A stretch of DNA of 64,000 nt from contig JAIOQX010000003.1 of assembly GCA_021108415.1 (NCBI GenBank), forward strand, positions 409,462-473,461, in the 5' to 3' direction. This document shows, in pieces, positions 8,888-17,604 of the stretch (the stretch's first letter is position 1; each line of letters begins with the position of its first letter). The notes under the pieces were generated by a model that was not told where the DNA came from, ran no database searches, and worked only from the letters and a program-made list of their open reading frames with translations. The position numbers were made by a program, and so were the translations under genes. Source of the DNA: Acholeplasmataceae bacterium. GTDB lineage: Bacteria > Bacillota_I > Bacilli_A > Acholeplasmatales > Acholeplasmataceae.

Positions 8888-9900
8888 ATGTAAGTGATTT
8901 TGATTTTAATCTCCCAAAAGAGCTCATTGCTCAACATCCAAGTGAGAAAAGAGACCATTCGAGATTAATGGTTTTAGATAAAGAAAAAAAAGAGATAGAC
9001 CATAAACATTTTTATGATATCGTTGATTTATTAGATCACAATGATGTGTTGGTTTTAAATAATACAAAAGTTATTCCTGCACGATTGATTGGAACTAAAG
9101 CAGAAACGAACGCTACCATTGAGGTTTTATTACTTGAAGAGCATGATAAAGATGTATGGGAAGCTTTAGCTAAACCAGCAAAAAGAGTAAAAATAGGAAC
9201 TGAAATCCAATTTGGTGATCAGTTAAAAATGGTTTGTGTAAAGATTAAAGAAGATGGCTTGAGAGACTTTAAATTGAGCTATGAAGGCATTTTAATAGAA
9301 GTCTTAGAAAAACTAGGGACAATGCCTCTTCCACCTTATATCACTGAATATCTAAAAGAACAAGATAGATATCAAACAGTTTATGCAGAATCACCAGGTA
9401 GTGCTGCTGCACCAACTGCAGGACTTCATTTCACAAAAGATTTATTAACAAAGATTGAAGATAAAGGTATAGAGATTATTCCTGTGACCTTAAATGTAGG
9501 ACTTGGAACCTTTAGACCAGTCTCAGTTGATAAAGTAGAGTCTCATGATATGCATCATGAAACCTATACGATATCAAAAGAGAGTGCAATGAGATTAAAT
9601 CTAGCAAAACAAAATCATAAAAAGTTTGTATGTGTTGGTACAACATCGATTAGAACAGTAGAATCTAATTATGATAATCAATTTCATGCAGGTACATTTC
9701 AAACTAATATTTTTATCTATCCTGGATATGAATTTAAAGTTTGTGATAAACTAATAACAAACTTCCATCTGCCTAAATCAACATTGATGATGTTAGTTTC
9801 TGCATTAGCAAATAGAGATTTTGTGATGAAAGCATATCAAGAAGCCATCGATAAAAGATACAGATTCTTTTCTTTTGGTGATGCAATGTTTATAAAATGA
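8884..9900 (+). CDS. queA: tRNA preQ1 S-adenosylmethionine ribosyltransferase-isomerase
   Basis: 338 residues. QueA transfers the ribosyl part of SAM to preQ1 in tRNA, giving epoxyqueuosine. Family signatures: [23 protein letters not shown] at the N-terminus, [10 protein letters not shown] (near 59), [13 protein letters not shown] (near 172) and the tail [18 protein letters not shown] overlap with ruvB shows translational coupling. In Bacillus the next gene is tgt; here tgt does not follow, so it must lie elsewhere. Confidence 0.97.
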   Translation: MNVSDFDFNLPKELIAQHPSEKRDHSRLMVLDKEKKEIDHKHFYDIVDLLDHNDVLVLNNTKVIPARLIGTKAETNATIEVLLLEEHDKDVWEALAKPAKRVKIGTEIQFGDQLKMVCVKIKEDGLRDFKLSYEGILIEVLEKLGTMPLPPYITEYLKEQDRYQTVYAESPGSAAAPTAGLHFTKDLLTKIEDKGIEIIPVTLNVGLGTFRPVSVDKVESHDMHHETYTISKESAMRLNLAKQNHKKFVCVGTTSIRTVESNYDNQFHAGTFQTNIFIYPGYEFKVCDKLITNFHLPKSTLMMLVSALANRDFVMKAYQEAIDKRYRFFSFGDAMFIK

Positions 9901-9954
9901 TTGAATTATTGATTAAAAATCGTTATAATTTAAATAGATAGGAAGTTGATACAC

Positions 9955-10323
9955 ATGATTTATTTAGAAGAGCCAACATTATTAACTTATATATTTGTTG
10001 CAATTGGAGTTGTTGTTGTCCTTAGCATCCTATTTATCATCTTGTTATTAAGAAGAAAAAATGGATCAAAAAAATTACTTGATCAAACATTTTTATCTAA
10101 TCTATATCAGGCACTTGGAACAAAGGATAATATCTTAGCTATTGATATGAAGCAACAACGATTACAAATCGAAGTTGCAAATATAAAAAAAATTGATCAA
10201 GACTTATTAAAACAAGCGAATACACCAGCTTTCATGACTGGTAAAAAGATAACGTTATTAATAAAAGATAACACTAAAGAAGTATTCAATTACTTAAATG
10301 AAAAAAGAAAAGAGGAAATCTAA
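9955..10323 (+). CDS. Membrane-anchored PTS EIIB-like protein
   Basis: About 122 residues. One N-terminal transmembrane helix (about 10-33, TYIFVAIGVVVVLSILFII) ending in RRK, then a soluble domain (about 45-122) with the pattern LYQALGTKDNILAIDMKQQRLQIEV, which resembles the glucose/N-acetylglucosamine-type EIIB domain of the phosphotransferase system. The phosphorylated Cys found in the C-(A/I)-T-R-L motif of active EIIB is replaced (DMKQQRL), so phosphotransfer through this domain is unlikely. ATG 9955 is used; TTG 9946 is in frame but GGAAG at 9941-9945 favours the ATG. HPr follows with a 1-base overlap. Confidence 0.65.
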   Translation: MIYLEEPTLLTYIFVAIGVVVVLSILFIILLLRRKNGSKKLLDQTFLSNLYQALGTKDNILAIDMKQQRLQIEVANIKKIDQDLLKQANTPAFMTGKKITLLIKDNTKEVFNYLNEKRKEEI

Positions 10324-10592
10324 TGGAACAAAAATTTCTCATAACATCTGAGTATGGTATTCATGCAAGACCAGCTACAAGACTGGTAAATCTTGCGATG
10401 AGCTTTGAAGCTGAAATTATGCTTGAAGCAATGGGTAAAACAGTGAATTTAAAATCTATCATGGGACTTATGTCACTAGGTATTTATAAAGGTGAAGAAG
10501 TTTTAATTTCTGCGACTGGTCACGATAGTGAAAAAGCAGTTAAAGCTTTAAGTGATTTTATAATGACTGAGGGATTAGGTAGATTAGCTTAA
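10323..10592 (+). CDS. ptsH: Phosphocarrier protein HPr
   Basis: 89 residues, normal HPr length. The phosphoacceptor His14 lies in GIHARPAT and the regulatory Ser45 in NLKSIMGLMSLGI, so both EI-dependent and HPr-kinase-dependent phosphorylation sites are kept. HPr carries phosphate from EI to EII sugar permeases and in Gram-positive relatives acts as a catabolite co-repressor. It overlaps the EIIB-like gene by one base (TAATG) and is not next to ptsI. HPr fits a regulatory role as well as sugar import. Confidence 0.93.
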   Translation: MEQKFLITSEYGIHARPATRLVNLAMSFEAEIMLEAMGKTVNLKSIMGLMSLGIYKGEEVLISATGHDSEKAVKALSDFIMTEGLGRLA

Positions 10593-10595
10593 AAA

Positions 10596-10625
10596 ACTAA
10601 AAGTGGACTTTGTGCCACTTTAAGT
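10596..10625 (+). other. Hairpin between ptsH and trmB
   Basis: ACTAAAAGTGG pairs with CCACTTTAAGT (10 of 11 bases), loop ACTTTGTG. There is no T-run, so it is more likely a processing or stability element, or a weak attenuator, than a full terminator. Confidence 0.5.
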
Positions 10626-10642
10626 TTATCTGGAGGTATATC

Positions 10643-11251
10643 ATGAGACAAAAGCGCTTAAAATATGTCAATATAGAACTTTTGGAAAAGCATGGTGTGA
10701 TTACAAAAGTAGAACCACTTGATTTGCCAGTTGACAAAACGATTTACTTAGAAATAGGATCTGGTAAAGGGCAATTTATCACATCACTCGCTAAAGATCA
10801 TCCAGATGATCTATTTATTGCTATGGAAGTTAATTTATATGTGATCTATAGAATATTAGAAAAGAAAATGGAAATGAAGTTAGATAATTTAATAATTTTA
10901 CTTGCGGATGCTAAATATTTAGAAACATATTTTTCTAAATCTTTAATTGATCATATTTATTTAAACTTCTCTGATCCTTGGCCAAAAACAAAACATCACA
11001 AAAGACGATTAACTTATCCTACTTTTTTGAAACTATATCAAAAAATATTGAAAAAAGGATCTTTGTTACAGTTTAGAACTGATCATAAAGATCTATTCAT
11101 AGATTCTGTTGAATATATTAAAGATTACTTTGATATCATCGAACAAACAGAAGATCTAGCACCATCAGCTTATATGACCGAATACGAAGTAAAAAAAAGA
11201 CCACTTGGTCCAATTTATCAATTGATAGGAGAATTTAAGGATGTTAAATAA
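10643..11251 (+). CDS. trmB: tRNA (guanine-N7-)-methyltransferase TrmB
   Basis: About 202 residues. TrmB makes m7G46 in tRNA using SAM. SAM site: YLEIGSGKGQFI (near 36); later signatures LNFSDPWPKTKHHKRRL (near 115) and FRTDHKDLF. ATG 10643 is selected because GGAGG ends six bases upstream and the protein then begins MRQKRLKYVN, as in the family. The next gene starts inside its end (11-base overlap). Confidence 0.95.
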   Translation: MRQKRLKYVNIELLEKHGVITKVEPLDLPVDKTIYLEIGSGKGQFITSLAKDHPDDLFIAMEVNLYVIYRILEKKMEMKLDNLIILLADAKYLETYFSKSLIDHIYLNFSDPWPKTKHHKRRLTYPTFLKLYQKILKKGSLLQFRTDHKDLFIDSVEYIKDYFDIIEQTEDLAPSAYMTEYEVKKRPLGPIYQLIGEFKDVK

Positions 11252-12302
11252 AATATATAAAGACTTATTTACGATACAAGCAACTTCAGGGTATGAAAAG
11301 CCTGTAAGAGATTATATGAGAAGTGAAATGGAAAAATATAGTGATTTTGAAATTTCATCTGATCGTCTAGGCTCTATTTTTGCAGTTAAACAAGCAAAAG
11401 ATAAAGATGCACCTGTTGTCATGGTAGCTGGACACATGGATGAAGTGGGTTTAATGGTCGTCTCGATTACTGATTTTGGTATGTTAAAGCTTCAAAATAT
11501 TGGTGGACTTAATGGTGAAGTCTTTATTTCACAAGTTTTAAATGTTCACACTAAAAATGGTGTAATTAAGGGTGTCATAGGAGCCTTGCCACCTCATTTA
11601 AAACAAGATCAACAAACTAAAATATCAGATCTTATTTTAGATATAGGTGCAACTTCTAAAGAAGAAGCTTTAAGTTTTGGTGTTCAATTAGGTAATATGG
11701 TTTTATTTGATAATCCATTTAGCTATACGTATAATAAAAAACGTGTTATCTCAAAAGCCATTGATAACAGATATGGATGTGGGCTTGCTTTAGAGACCAT
11801 TAAAGCATTTTCTAATAAGGATTTACCATTTACTTTAGTTGTTGGTGCAACCGTTCAAGAAGAAGTTGGATTAAGAGGTGCTGAAACATCAGTACAAAAA
11901 TATAATCCTGATATCTTTTTAGCACTTGATGCATCTCCAGTTAATGATATGACTTCAAAAGAAGCATTAGGAAAATTGGGTGATGGATTTTTATTAAGAT
12001 TATATGATCCAAGAAATGTGATACATCAAGGTCTATTAAATTATTTAGTTAAATTAGGAAATAAACATAAAATTAAATATCAATATTTTGTATCAAAAGG
12101 TGGAACTGATGCAGCAAAAGCACTTGATTTAAATGATGGTATTTTAGCTACCACGATTGGCTTACCTGCAAGATATATCCATTCAACAGCTGCAATGATG
12201 GATTTAGCAGATTTAGAAAGTGCAAAAAAGATGCTATTTAGAGTTTTAAAAGATTTATCAGTTAAAAAAATTAAAATGTTAAAGGAAGGGTTAGACATAT
12301 GA
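11241..12302 (+). CDS. M42 family metallopeptidase (aminopeptidase)
   Basis: 353 residues. M42 peptidases are two-metal cytoplasmic aminopeptidases that often form large tetrahedral assemblies. Metal and catalytic motifs: GHMDEVG (near 69), KAIDNRYGCG (near 172), VQEEVGLRGA (near 206, the catalytic Glu pair), ALDASP and a C-terminal HSTAAMMD. A second M42 gene lies at 27572-28630. Overlaps trmB by 11 bases and the aldo/keto reductase by 4, so the three are one operon. Substrate not predictable. Confidence 0.92.
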   Translation: MLNKIYKDLFTIQATSGYEKPVRDYMRSEMEKYSDFEISSDRLGSIFAVKQAKDKDAPVVMVAGHMDEVGLMVVSITDFGMLKLQNIGGLNGEVFISQVLNVHTKNGVIKGVIGALPPHLKQDQQTKISDLILDIGATSKEEALSFGVQLGNMVLFDNPFSYTYNKKRVISKAIDNRYGCGLALETIKAFSNKDLPFTLVVGATVQEEVGLRGAETSVQKYNPDIFLALDASPVNDMTSKEALGKLGDGFLLRLYDPRNVIHQGLLNYLVKLGNKHKIKYQYFVSKGGTDAAKALDLNDGILATTIGLPARYIHSTAAMMDLADLESAKKMLFRVLKDLSVKKIKMLKEGLDI

Positions 12303-13141
12303 CATACATTACCTTAAACAATGGATTAAAAATGCCTCAGTTAGGACTTGGAACATTTTTAGCTAAAGATGGTAGCGAAGCATATGAAGCCGTTAAATAT
12401 GCACTTGAAATAGGATATAGACATATTGATACAGCACAAATGTATTTCAATGAAGCAAGTATCGGTAAAGCCATTAAAGATTCAAAAATAGATCGAAAAG
12501 ATATTTTTATCACAACAAAACAAAGAGTTCATTCAAATTTAGAAAATATGGAAAAAGCTTTTAATGAATCTCTTGATAAATTACAAACAGATTACGTTGA
12601 CCTATATTTGATTCACTGGCCAAATCATGATCCTAAGATTAATTTATCATCTTGGAGATTTTTTGAATCATTATACGAATCAGGAAAAGCTAAAGCAATC
12701 GGTATTTCTAATTTCCAACAACATCATGTCAATACTTTATTGAAAGATGCAAAGATTAGACCAATGATTAATCAAGTAGAATGCCATCCAGGGTTATCAC
12801 AAGTGCCTTTAAAAGCATTTTTAGATGAAGTTGGTATACAATTAGAGTCTTATGGTCCATTGATGCGTGGTGGCGTTTTTGAAGGAAACTATAAAGAAGT
12901 ATTAGAAAGTATTGCTAAAAAGCATGATGCAAGTATTGCACAAGTAGTGATTGCTTGGGGACTTGCTCGAAAGATCGTAATGATTCCTAAATCATCTACA
13001 CCAGAGCGAATCAAAGAAAACTTTGAATCACTTAAATTGAAATTATCAGATGATGAGATTAAGATGATTAATGATTTAAATAGAGGAAAAAGAGTTTATA
13101 CGGATCCTGATAATTCACCTTGGGGACCTTATGTTATTTAA
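12299..13141 (+). CDS. Aldo/keto reductase
   Basis: 280 residues, AKR5-type size. NAD(P)H-dependent carbonyl reductase. Motifs: GYRHIDTAQMYFNE (catalytic Asp and Tyr, near 42-50), the catalytic Lys in TTKQRVH (near 79), LIHWP with the catalytic His (near 109), and the cofactor site MIPKSSTPERIKENF near the C-terminus. Related to 2,5-diketo-gluconate reductase and methylglyoxal/glyoxal reductases; the actual substrate is unknown. ATGA overlap with the M42 gene. Confidence 0.93.
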   Translation: MTYITLNNGLKMPQLGLGTFLAKDGSEAYEAVKYALEIGYRHIDTAQMYFNEASIGKAIKDSKIDRKDIFITTKQRVHSNLENMEKAFNESLDKLQTDYVDLYLIHWPNHDPKINLSSWRFFESLYESGKAKAIGISNFQQHHVNTLLKDAKIRPMINQVECHPGLSQVPLKAFLDEVGIQLESYGPLMRGGVFEGNYKEVLESIAKKHDASIAQVVIAWGLARKIVMIPKSSTPERIKENFESLKLKLSDDEIKMINDLNRGKRVYTDPDNSPWGPYVI

Positions 13142-13150
13142 ATAGAGTTA

Positions 13151-13178
13151 AAAAAAAGACTAATTTTAGTCTTTTTTT
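13151..13178 (+). terminator. Bidirectional terminator
   Basis: AAAAAAAGACTAA / TTAGTCTTTTTTT, a short loop and T-runs on both strands. It ends the trmB-M42-aldo/keto reductase operon on the plus strand and the envelope cluster on the minus strand. Confidence 0.85.
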
Positions 13179-13199
13179 AATGTAAAAACTTAGTTTTAT

Positions 13200-13715
13200 T
13201 TATTTTTTATGTTTTCTAAGCATAATATTTCTACCTAATTGTGCCTGTTGGTCAAAATAAGTGATTAATTTATTGTAATCTTCTTTGTTGATAAACCATT
13301 TAAAAATATGCCCGATGACTAATTTCTCTTTATATATAAAGAAATACCATGTTGTCTCTTTAACACGAGTGATATCATTCCACTTTAATGTATGATGTGT
13401 ATTTTTAGATTTCATTTCAATTGTATCTTGTTCTAGAAAAAGTGTTTGTGTTCTTTCATCACCATAATAAGCTGATAATTGCTTTTTGATTCTAAAATAA
13501 CTAAATACTATAAAGATGTCAAAATATATAAACAATAATATATTTACAAAATATAGCATTGGTATACTATATGATTTTGTTGTTAAATTATAAATTGCAA
13601 AGATTTTGCTACCAAAATATAGAAACGCCATAATGGGTCGATGCAAGTATGATCTAATGATAAGATCAAAGAATCGATCTTTCGCTTCAATTTGTGATGT
13701 TATAGTGTATTCCAT
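13200..13715 (-). CDS. YcxB-like membrane protein
   Basis: About 171 residues. Two predicted transmembrane helices (roughly 30-50 and 58-80), then a soluble C-terminal domain with TLKWNDITRVKETTWYFFIY, the pattern of YcxB-like C-terminal domains. Function of the family is unknown. ATG 13715 is used because it follows the previous stop directly and GGATGGG lies at the right distance; an upstream in-frame ATG (13730) lacks a Shine-Dalgarno. Last gene of the minus-strand lemA/DUF2207 cluster. Confidence 0.7.
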   Translation of the reverse strand: MEYTITSQIEAKDRFFDLIIRSYLHRPIMAFLYFGSKIFAIYNLTTKSYSIPMLYFVNILLFIYFDIFIVFSYFRIKKQLSAYYGDERTQTLFLEQDTIEMKSKNTHHTLKWNDITRVKETTWYFFIYKEKLVIGHIFKWFINKEDYNKLITYFDQQAQLGRNIMLRKHKK

Positions 13716-13716
13716 A

Positions 13717-14022
13717 TCAATCCCATCCATTTATTGACATTAGCTTAATCAGGCATGAAAAGAAGAAATACTCTTGAGTTTCTTCTTCATATTTCATAGT
13801 TATATGATTTGGATCCATAGAAATTTTTCCTTTATAATATTTTTTTAGAATTTTGAAATCTTTATTTATCCTTTTTAAAGCACCAGAGGACATTTCAAAA
13901 TCTAGGGTTTTATTGCAATCCATTTCATTGATTTCTTCGCCTAAAAAGTCATATGCAGCAACTGCATTTTTTATTTTAATTTGATCTAATTCATCATATA
14001 AAGCTTTCATTTCTTTTGTCAT
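13717..14022 (-). CDS. Small hypothetical protein
   Basis: 101 residues, soluble, acidic N-terminal half; no recognised family. It has a good Shine-Dalgarno (AAAGGAGC, 7 bases before the ATG) and lies 18 bases downstream of lemA, and its stop is one base before the next start, so it is a genuine member of the cluster. No signal peptide or membrane segment. Function unknown. Confidence 0.7.
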   Translation of the reverse strand: MTKEMKALYDELDQIKIKNAVAAYDFLGEEINEMDCNKTLDFEMSSGALKRINKDFKILKKYYKGKISMDPNHITMKYEEETQEYFFFSCLIKLMSINGWD

Positions 14023-14040
14023 GCAATGCTCCTTTAATAT

Positions 14041-14631
14041 TTAAAACTGAACCTTAACGTTTTCTCTATGCGCTTCATGAGTGATTTCAAAAAATGCTTC
14101 TTGTTTAAAATGAAACATAGATGCAACAATAGTAGAAGGAAACATTTCTACTTGATTATTAATTCTCATCACTGAATCATTATAAAACTGTCTTGCATAA
14201 GTAATCTTATCTTCAGTATCTGATAATTCACCCATTAATTTTTGGAAATTAGTATTTGCTTTTAATTCAGGATATTGTTCTGAGACAGCAAGTAATCTAG
14301 TTAATGCGCCACTTAATCCACTTTCAGCTTTAGCAGCAAGTTCAACATTATTTGATTCGCTTGCTTGATGATACATCGTTCTAGCTTCTGCAAAAGCTGT
14401 AAAAATATCTTTTTCATGCTTTGCATAGCCTTTAGCTGTTTCAACTAAATTAGGAATTAAATCAAATCTTCTTTTTAACTGAATATCAATTTGACTCCAA
14501 TTGTTTCTAACTTTATTTCTTAGGCCAACAAACAGGTTATATGTTTTAATAACCCAACCTACGATAATAAAAACTAATAATACAACGATACCAATAGGTA
14601 TCCAAGCAACAAAATTAAATGCAATAATCAT
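14041..14631 (-). CDS. lemA: LemA family protein
   Basis: 196 residues. One N-terminal transmembrane helix (about 5-27), then the LemA helical bundle: NKVRNNWSQIDIQLKRRFDLIPNLVE (near 37-62), VETAKGYAKHEKD, LSGALTRLLAVSEQYPELKAN, FYNDSVMRINNQVEMFPS. LemA proteins are membrane anchored with the helical part outside or in the cytoplasm depending on the organism; role unclear. Pairing with a DUF2207 membrane protein is a common arrangement and suggests they act together. Confidence 0.93.
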   Translation of the reverse strand: MIIAFNFVAWIPIGIVVLLVFIIVGWVIKTYNLFVGLRNKVRNNWSQIDIQLKRRFDLIPNLVETAKGYAKHEKDIFTAFAEARTMYHQASESNNVELAAKAESGLSGALTRLLAVSEQYPELKANTNFQKLMGELSDTEDKITYARQFYNDSVMRINNQVEMFPSTIVASMFHFKQEAFFEITHEAHRENVKVQF

Positions 14632-14672
14632 ATAAATTCCTCTTTTCTATTTTTAAATTTTATGTATCTATA

Positions 14673-16658
14673 TTAACGAGAACGACCTCCGCCGCCTCCA
14701 CCACCAAATGATGAACCACCTGATCTACCTCCACCAAAACCACCGCTAGATCTCGATGATGCACGCTCTCTTGCTTGTTGCATATAGACCTCACGGTTAT
14801 GAGCTCTAATCGCATGATTTGCAGATTGCCTCATCGATACATAATTTCTATTAAATCTATGCATAGGATTAAATAGGCGATTATGTTGATTTGGATTAAA
14901 CCATAAGAATGTCGCATCTGATTGATTCAAATCAGTAGTATTTAAATCAACTTTAAATTGTTTCATCACTAAATCTGCAATTTTAAATGACGTTGCGTAA
15001 ACTAAATACTTTTCCCAAATGATAACATTTGTGATTGGATCATCTTCAAAAGTACCAAAATCAAGTAAAAATCTTCTAAATGCTTCCCATTTAACTTGAG
15101 CTTCTCTAGCTTCTTTAGTTCTTTTAATATAAGCGTTTTGTTCTAAATAGTAGAATATACCAAAAAGCAAAATACATAAAAATTGATAAAATACGTTATA
15201 ACTATAAATAGATGCTTGAATGAATAGATAAAAAATTGCGATTACACCGATGTATATCAATGAACTTGCGATTTTTTTCTCTCGGTCTAAAAACATAAAT
15301 GGAAAAACATTAAATGCTGATTTAACCCGATCTTTAAAAGCTTGTGCATCGTGTTTAAATCGTGTTGCATGTTGATATGAGCTTTGTGGATAGTCCTCTA
15401 TTTGAGTAGAAGTCACTTGCTTTTGATCTCCAATGGTTTCAAAGAACCATCTAAGTAAATGTGTTTCATGAGATTTTAATTCTTTTGTTTTAGGATTTTT
15501 TAATAAAACAAGTTTATATTTGGGATTAAAATCGGTAATCTCAGTTGGGTCATATTCTATTTTAATATATTTTCTTCTAATTAAGTCTAAGAGTGTTGCG
15601 GTTACATCTTCATCATTGACTATCCCACCATAGAAGAGATAGCTCATTTCTGCTGGTGTCACAACATATGGAACATCTCTTAAATACATTTGATCAAAGT
15701 TTACATGATATGGTTTAAAAAACTTATGATAAAAAAAGATAGAACATAGATAGAAAAATGGGCCAAAAGCAATTGCAATTATCCAAGACAATAGATATGA
15801 TGTTTCTCCAGTTGCTTGATGTTCTGCAAGATCTTGTTCATAATCTAAAATCATAGATTTAAATGTTAGTCTAGCTTGATCTACATTGCTGTTATCCATA
15901 TCAGGAAAAAGTCTATTTGGAACTAAGATTCTAAATTCTAAGAAATCCTTTTTATCTGAGTTTTCAAATGTAATGACTGCTTCATGATCTGATAAAAACT
16001 CAGCTTGCATATCATCCATACCATGGCTAAAGATATAAAAATTATCTAGGGATAAGTCTTTTTGTGGTAAATTAATTCTAACCTCGCCTTGAGTAATCCC
16101 GGATTCCATATATTCAAATAAATTCCAATTGATTTCTGAGATATCATCAAATCTTGTTGCTACACCTTCGATCACATAGTGATATTCGAATTTAACGTTT
16201 CCATTAAGTCCACCAACATCTCTAGAATCCACAAACATTGAAGCACAATCAGATCTTAGTGGTTCACAAGTGATTCTATTTCCAAGTTCATCATAATCTC
16301 CATTCCAAGAGTAGCCGATATCTACTTGATTCGTAACATTTACACCATTTTTATAAAAACGCATGTAGCTTTCATCTGATATAAAGTCTGCACTGTAGTT
16401 AGTATCATATTCAAAGGGATAATCATCATAGAATTTTGTATAGTCTATATCTCTAAAACGAACTCTTAAAGCTTTTTTGTAATTCATGTCAAAGGTTTCT
16501 GTAACAGTCATATCTCCAGCTTCATTAAAGGTGATTTCTGCATAATATTCATTGATCACAATATTATCTGCTCCTATGGACTTTATGCCTAGTATCACAA
16601 TATAAACAATTGCAGTTATTAATAAAGGAATAAGTATTAGTTTAACTAATCTTTTCAT
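14673..16658 (-). CDS. DUF2207 membrane protein with Gly-rich tail
   Basis: 661 residues. N-terminal membrane helix/signal anchor (about 7-27), an extracytoplasmic beta-rich DUF2207 domain (about 35-255, FNEAGDMTVTETFDMNYK), a transmembrane helix near 290-312, a cytoplasmic part, two more helices near 465-505, and a C-terminal tail of Ser/Gly/Arg repeats (GGFGGGRSGG, SSFGGGGGGG). This layout is typical of DUF2207 (YciQ-like) proteins found beside lemA. GGGGG lies 7 bases before the ATG and a minus-strand TATAAT near 16692-16697. It heads the cluster; function unknown. Confidence 0.9.
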   Translation of the reverse strand: MKRLVKLILIPLLITAIVYIVILGIKSIGADNIVINEYYAEITFNEAGDMTVTETFDMNYKKALRVRFRDIDYTKFYDDYPFEYDTNYSADFISDESYMRFYKNGVNVTNQVDIGYSWNGDYDELGNRITCEPLRSDCASMFVDSRDVGGLNGNVKFEYHYVIEGVATRFDDISEINWNLFEYMESGITQGEVRINLPQKDLSLDNFYIFSHGMDDMQAEFLSDHEAVITFENSDKKDFLEFRILVPNRLFPDMDNSNVDQARLTFKSMILDYEQDLAEHQATGETSYLLSWIIAIAFGPFFYLCSIFFYHKFFKPYHVNFDQMYLRDVPYVVTPAEMSYLFYGGIVNDEDVTATLLDLIRRKYIKIEYDPTEITDFNPKYKLVLLKNPKTKELKSHETHLLRWFFETIGDQKQVTSTQIEDYPQSSYQHATRFKHDAQAFKDRVKSAFNVFPFMFLDREKKIASSLIYIGVIAIFYLFIQASIYSYNVFYQFLCILLFGIFYYLEQNAYIKRTKEAREAQVKWEAFRRFLLDFGTFEDDPITNVIIWEKYLVYATSFKIADLVMKQFKVDLNTTDLNQSDATFLWFNPNQHNRLFNPMHRFNRNYVSMRQSANHAIRAHNREVYMQQARERASSRSSGGFGGGRSGGSSFGGGGGGGRSR

Positions 16659-16751
16659 GTTCAGACCCCCTTGTCTTTGTTAATTATATATATTATAGCA
16701 TCTTTATTTATATAATAAATAGTTTTATTTAGAAATAAATCGTCTAATTCC

Positions 16752-16803
16752 TTGAATGAATCAATAAATTGATATATAATGAAACTATCTTATGGGACCC
16801 TAA
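16752..16803 (+). promoter_or_regulatory. Promoter of the ECF S-component/coaX operon, with dyad at the start site
   Basis: TTGAAT (16752-16757), 17-base spacer, TATAAT (16775-16780). Directly behind it, 16788-16803 reads CTTATGGGACCCTAAG, an imperfect dyad (CTTA...GG..CC...TAAG). Placed on or just after the start point, it could be a repressor site, but no regulator is known. Confidence 0.65.
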
Positions 16804-16825
16804 GTGGCCTAAAAAGGAGAAAATA

Positions 16826-17590
16826 ATGAAAAGAAAAGAGATTCAAAACTTAACACTATCTACAGTGTTTGCGGCAATCATACTTGTGATGACGTTTGTG
16901 CCTCAAGTTGGCTATATTACAATAGGCACGATGGCATTGACTTTAATTCACATTCCGGTATTGATTGGTGCTTTTTTGTTGCCTAAAAAATATAGTTTAA
17001 TGTTAGGCTTTATTTTTGGGATTGGCTCACTCATTAGAGCGGCAACTACACCTACGGGTATTCTAGATCCTGCATTTGTAAATCCACTGGTTTCAGTGCT
17101 ACCTAGAATGTTATTTGCATTAGCTGCAAGCTACATTTTTGATTTGTTTAAATGGTTTAATGTTAAAATTAAAAATTCAAATATTTATATCTTTGGATTT
17201 GTAACTTTATTAACAGTCTTTGCAATGTATTATGCATCTGATGTCATTATTGGTGAAACTGGATGGAATGCAAAAGTAGTACTTCCTATCGTCTTATTAC
17301 TCATTGCAGCATTTATTACTATCTATTATGCATTGATATCTAAGAAGGATAAATCGCAAATGGTGATTCCATCAACATTTTTGATGGCAACAGTCATCCA
17401 TACTGTTTTAGTTTTAGGATTTTTAGTTGTCTTTGAAAGAAATTTTATTGAACAATACATACCCTCTGAAGAATTATTAGGATTTATATATACAGTTGCG
17501 GTAACAAATGGTTTAATTGAAGCTATATTAGCTGTTTTAATTGGTACTCCAATAACACTTGCTTTAACAAAACTTCAAGAAAATCAATAA
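16826..17590 (+). CDS. ECF transporter S component, probably for pantothenate
   Basis: About 254 residues with six or so hydrophobic helices starting at LSTVFAAIILVMTFVPQVGY. The opening (TLSTVFAAI, MALTLIHIPVLIGAFLL) is typical of the substrate-binding S components of energy-coupling factor vitamin importers, which share one ATPase/T module encoded elsewhere. The start at 16826 has AAGGAG 6 bases upstream. The next gene, 14 bases on, is type III pantothenate kinase, which suggests pantothenate as the substrate (PanT-like); this is inferred from context only. Confidence 0.75.
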   Translation: MKRKEIQNLTLSTVFAAIILVMTFVPQVGYITIGTMALTLIHIPVLIGAFLLPKKYSLMLGFIFGIGSLIRAATTPTGILDPAFVNPLVSVLPRMLFALAASYIFDLFKWFNVKIKNSNIYIFGFVTLLTVFAMYYASDVIIGETGWNAKVVLPIVLLLIAAFITIYYALISKKDKSQMVIPSTFLMATVIHTVLVLGFLVVFERNFIEQYIPSEELLGFIYTVAVTNGLIEAILAVLIGTPITLALTKLQENQ

Positions 17591-17604
17591 AAGGAGATCA
17601 GTTT

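Noticed and set aside
9955..10323. YajC, expected after queA in Firmicutes
   Set aside because: Size and single N-terminal helix fit, but the soluble part follows the EIIB pattern (LYQALGTKDNIL) and HPr is next; the EIIB-like reading is preferred.
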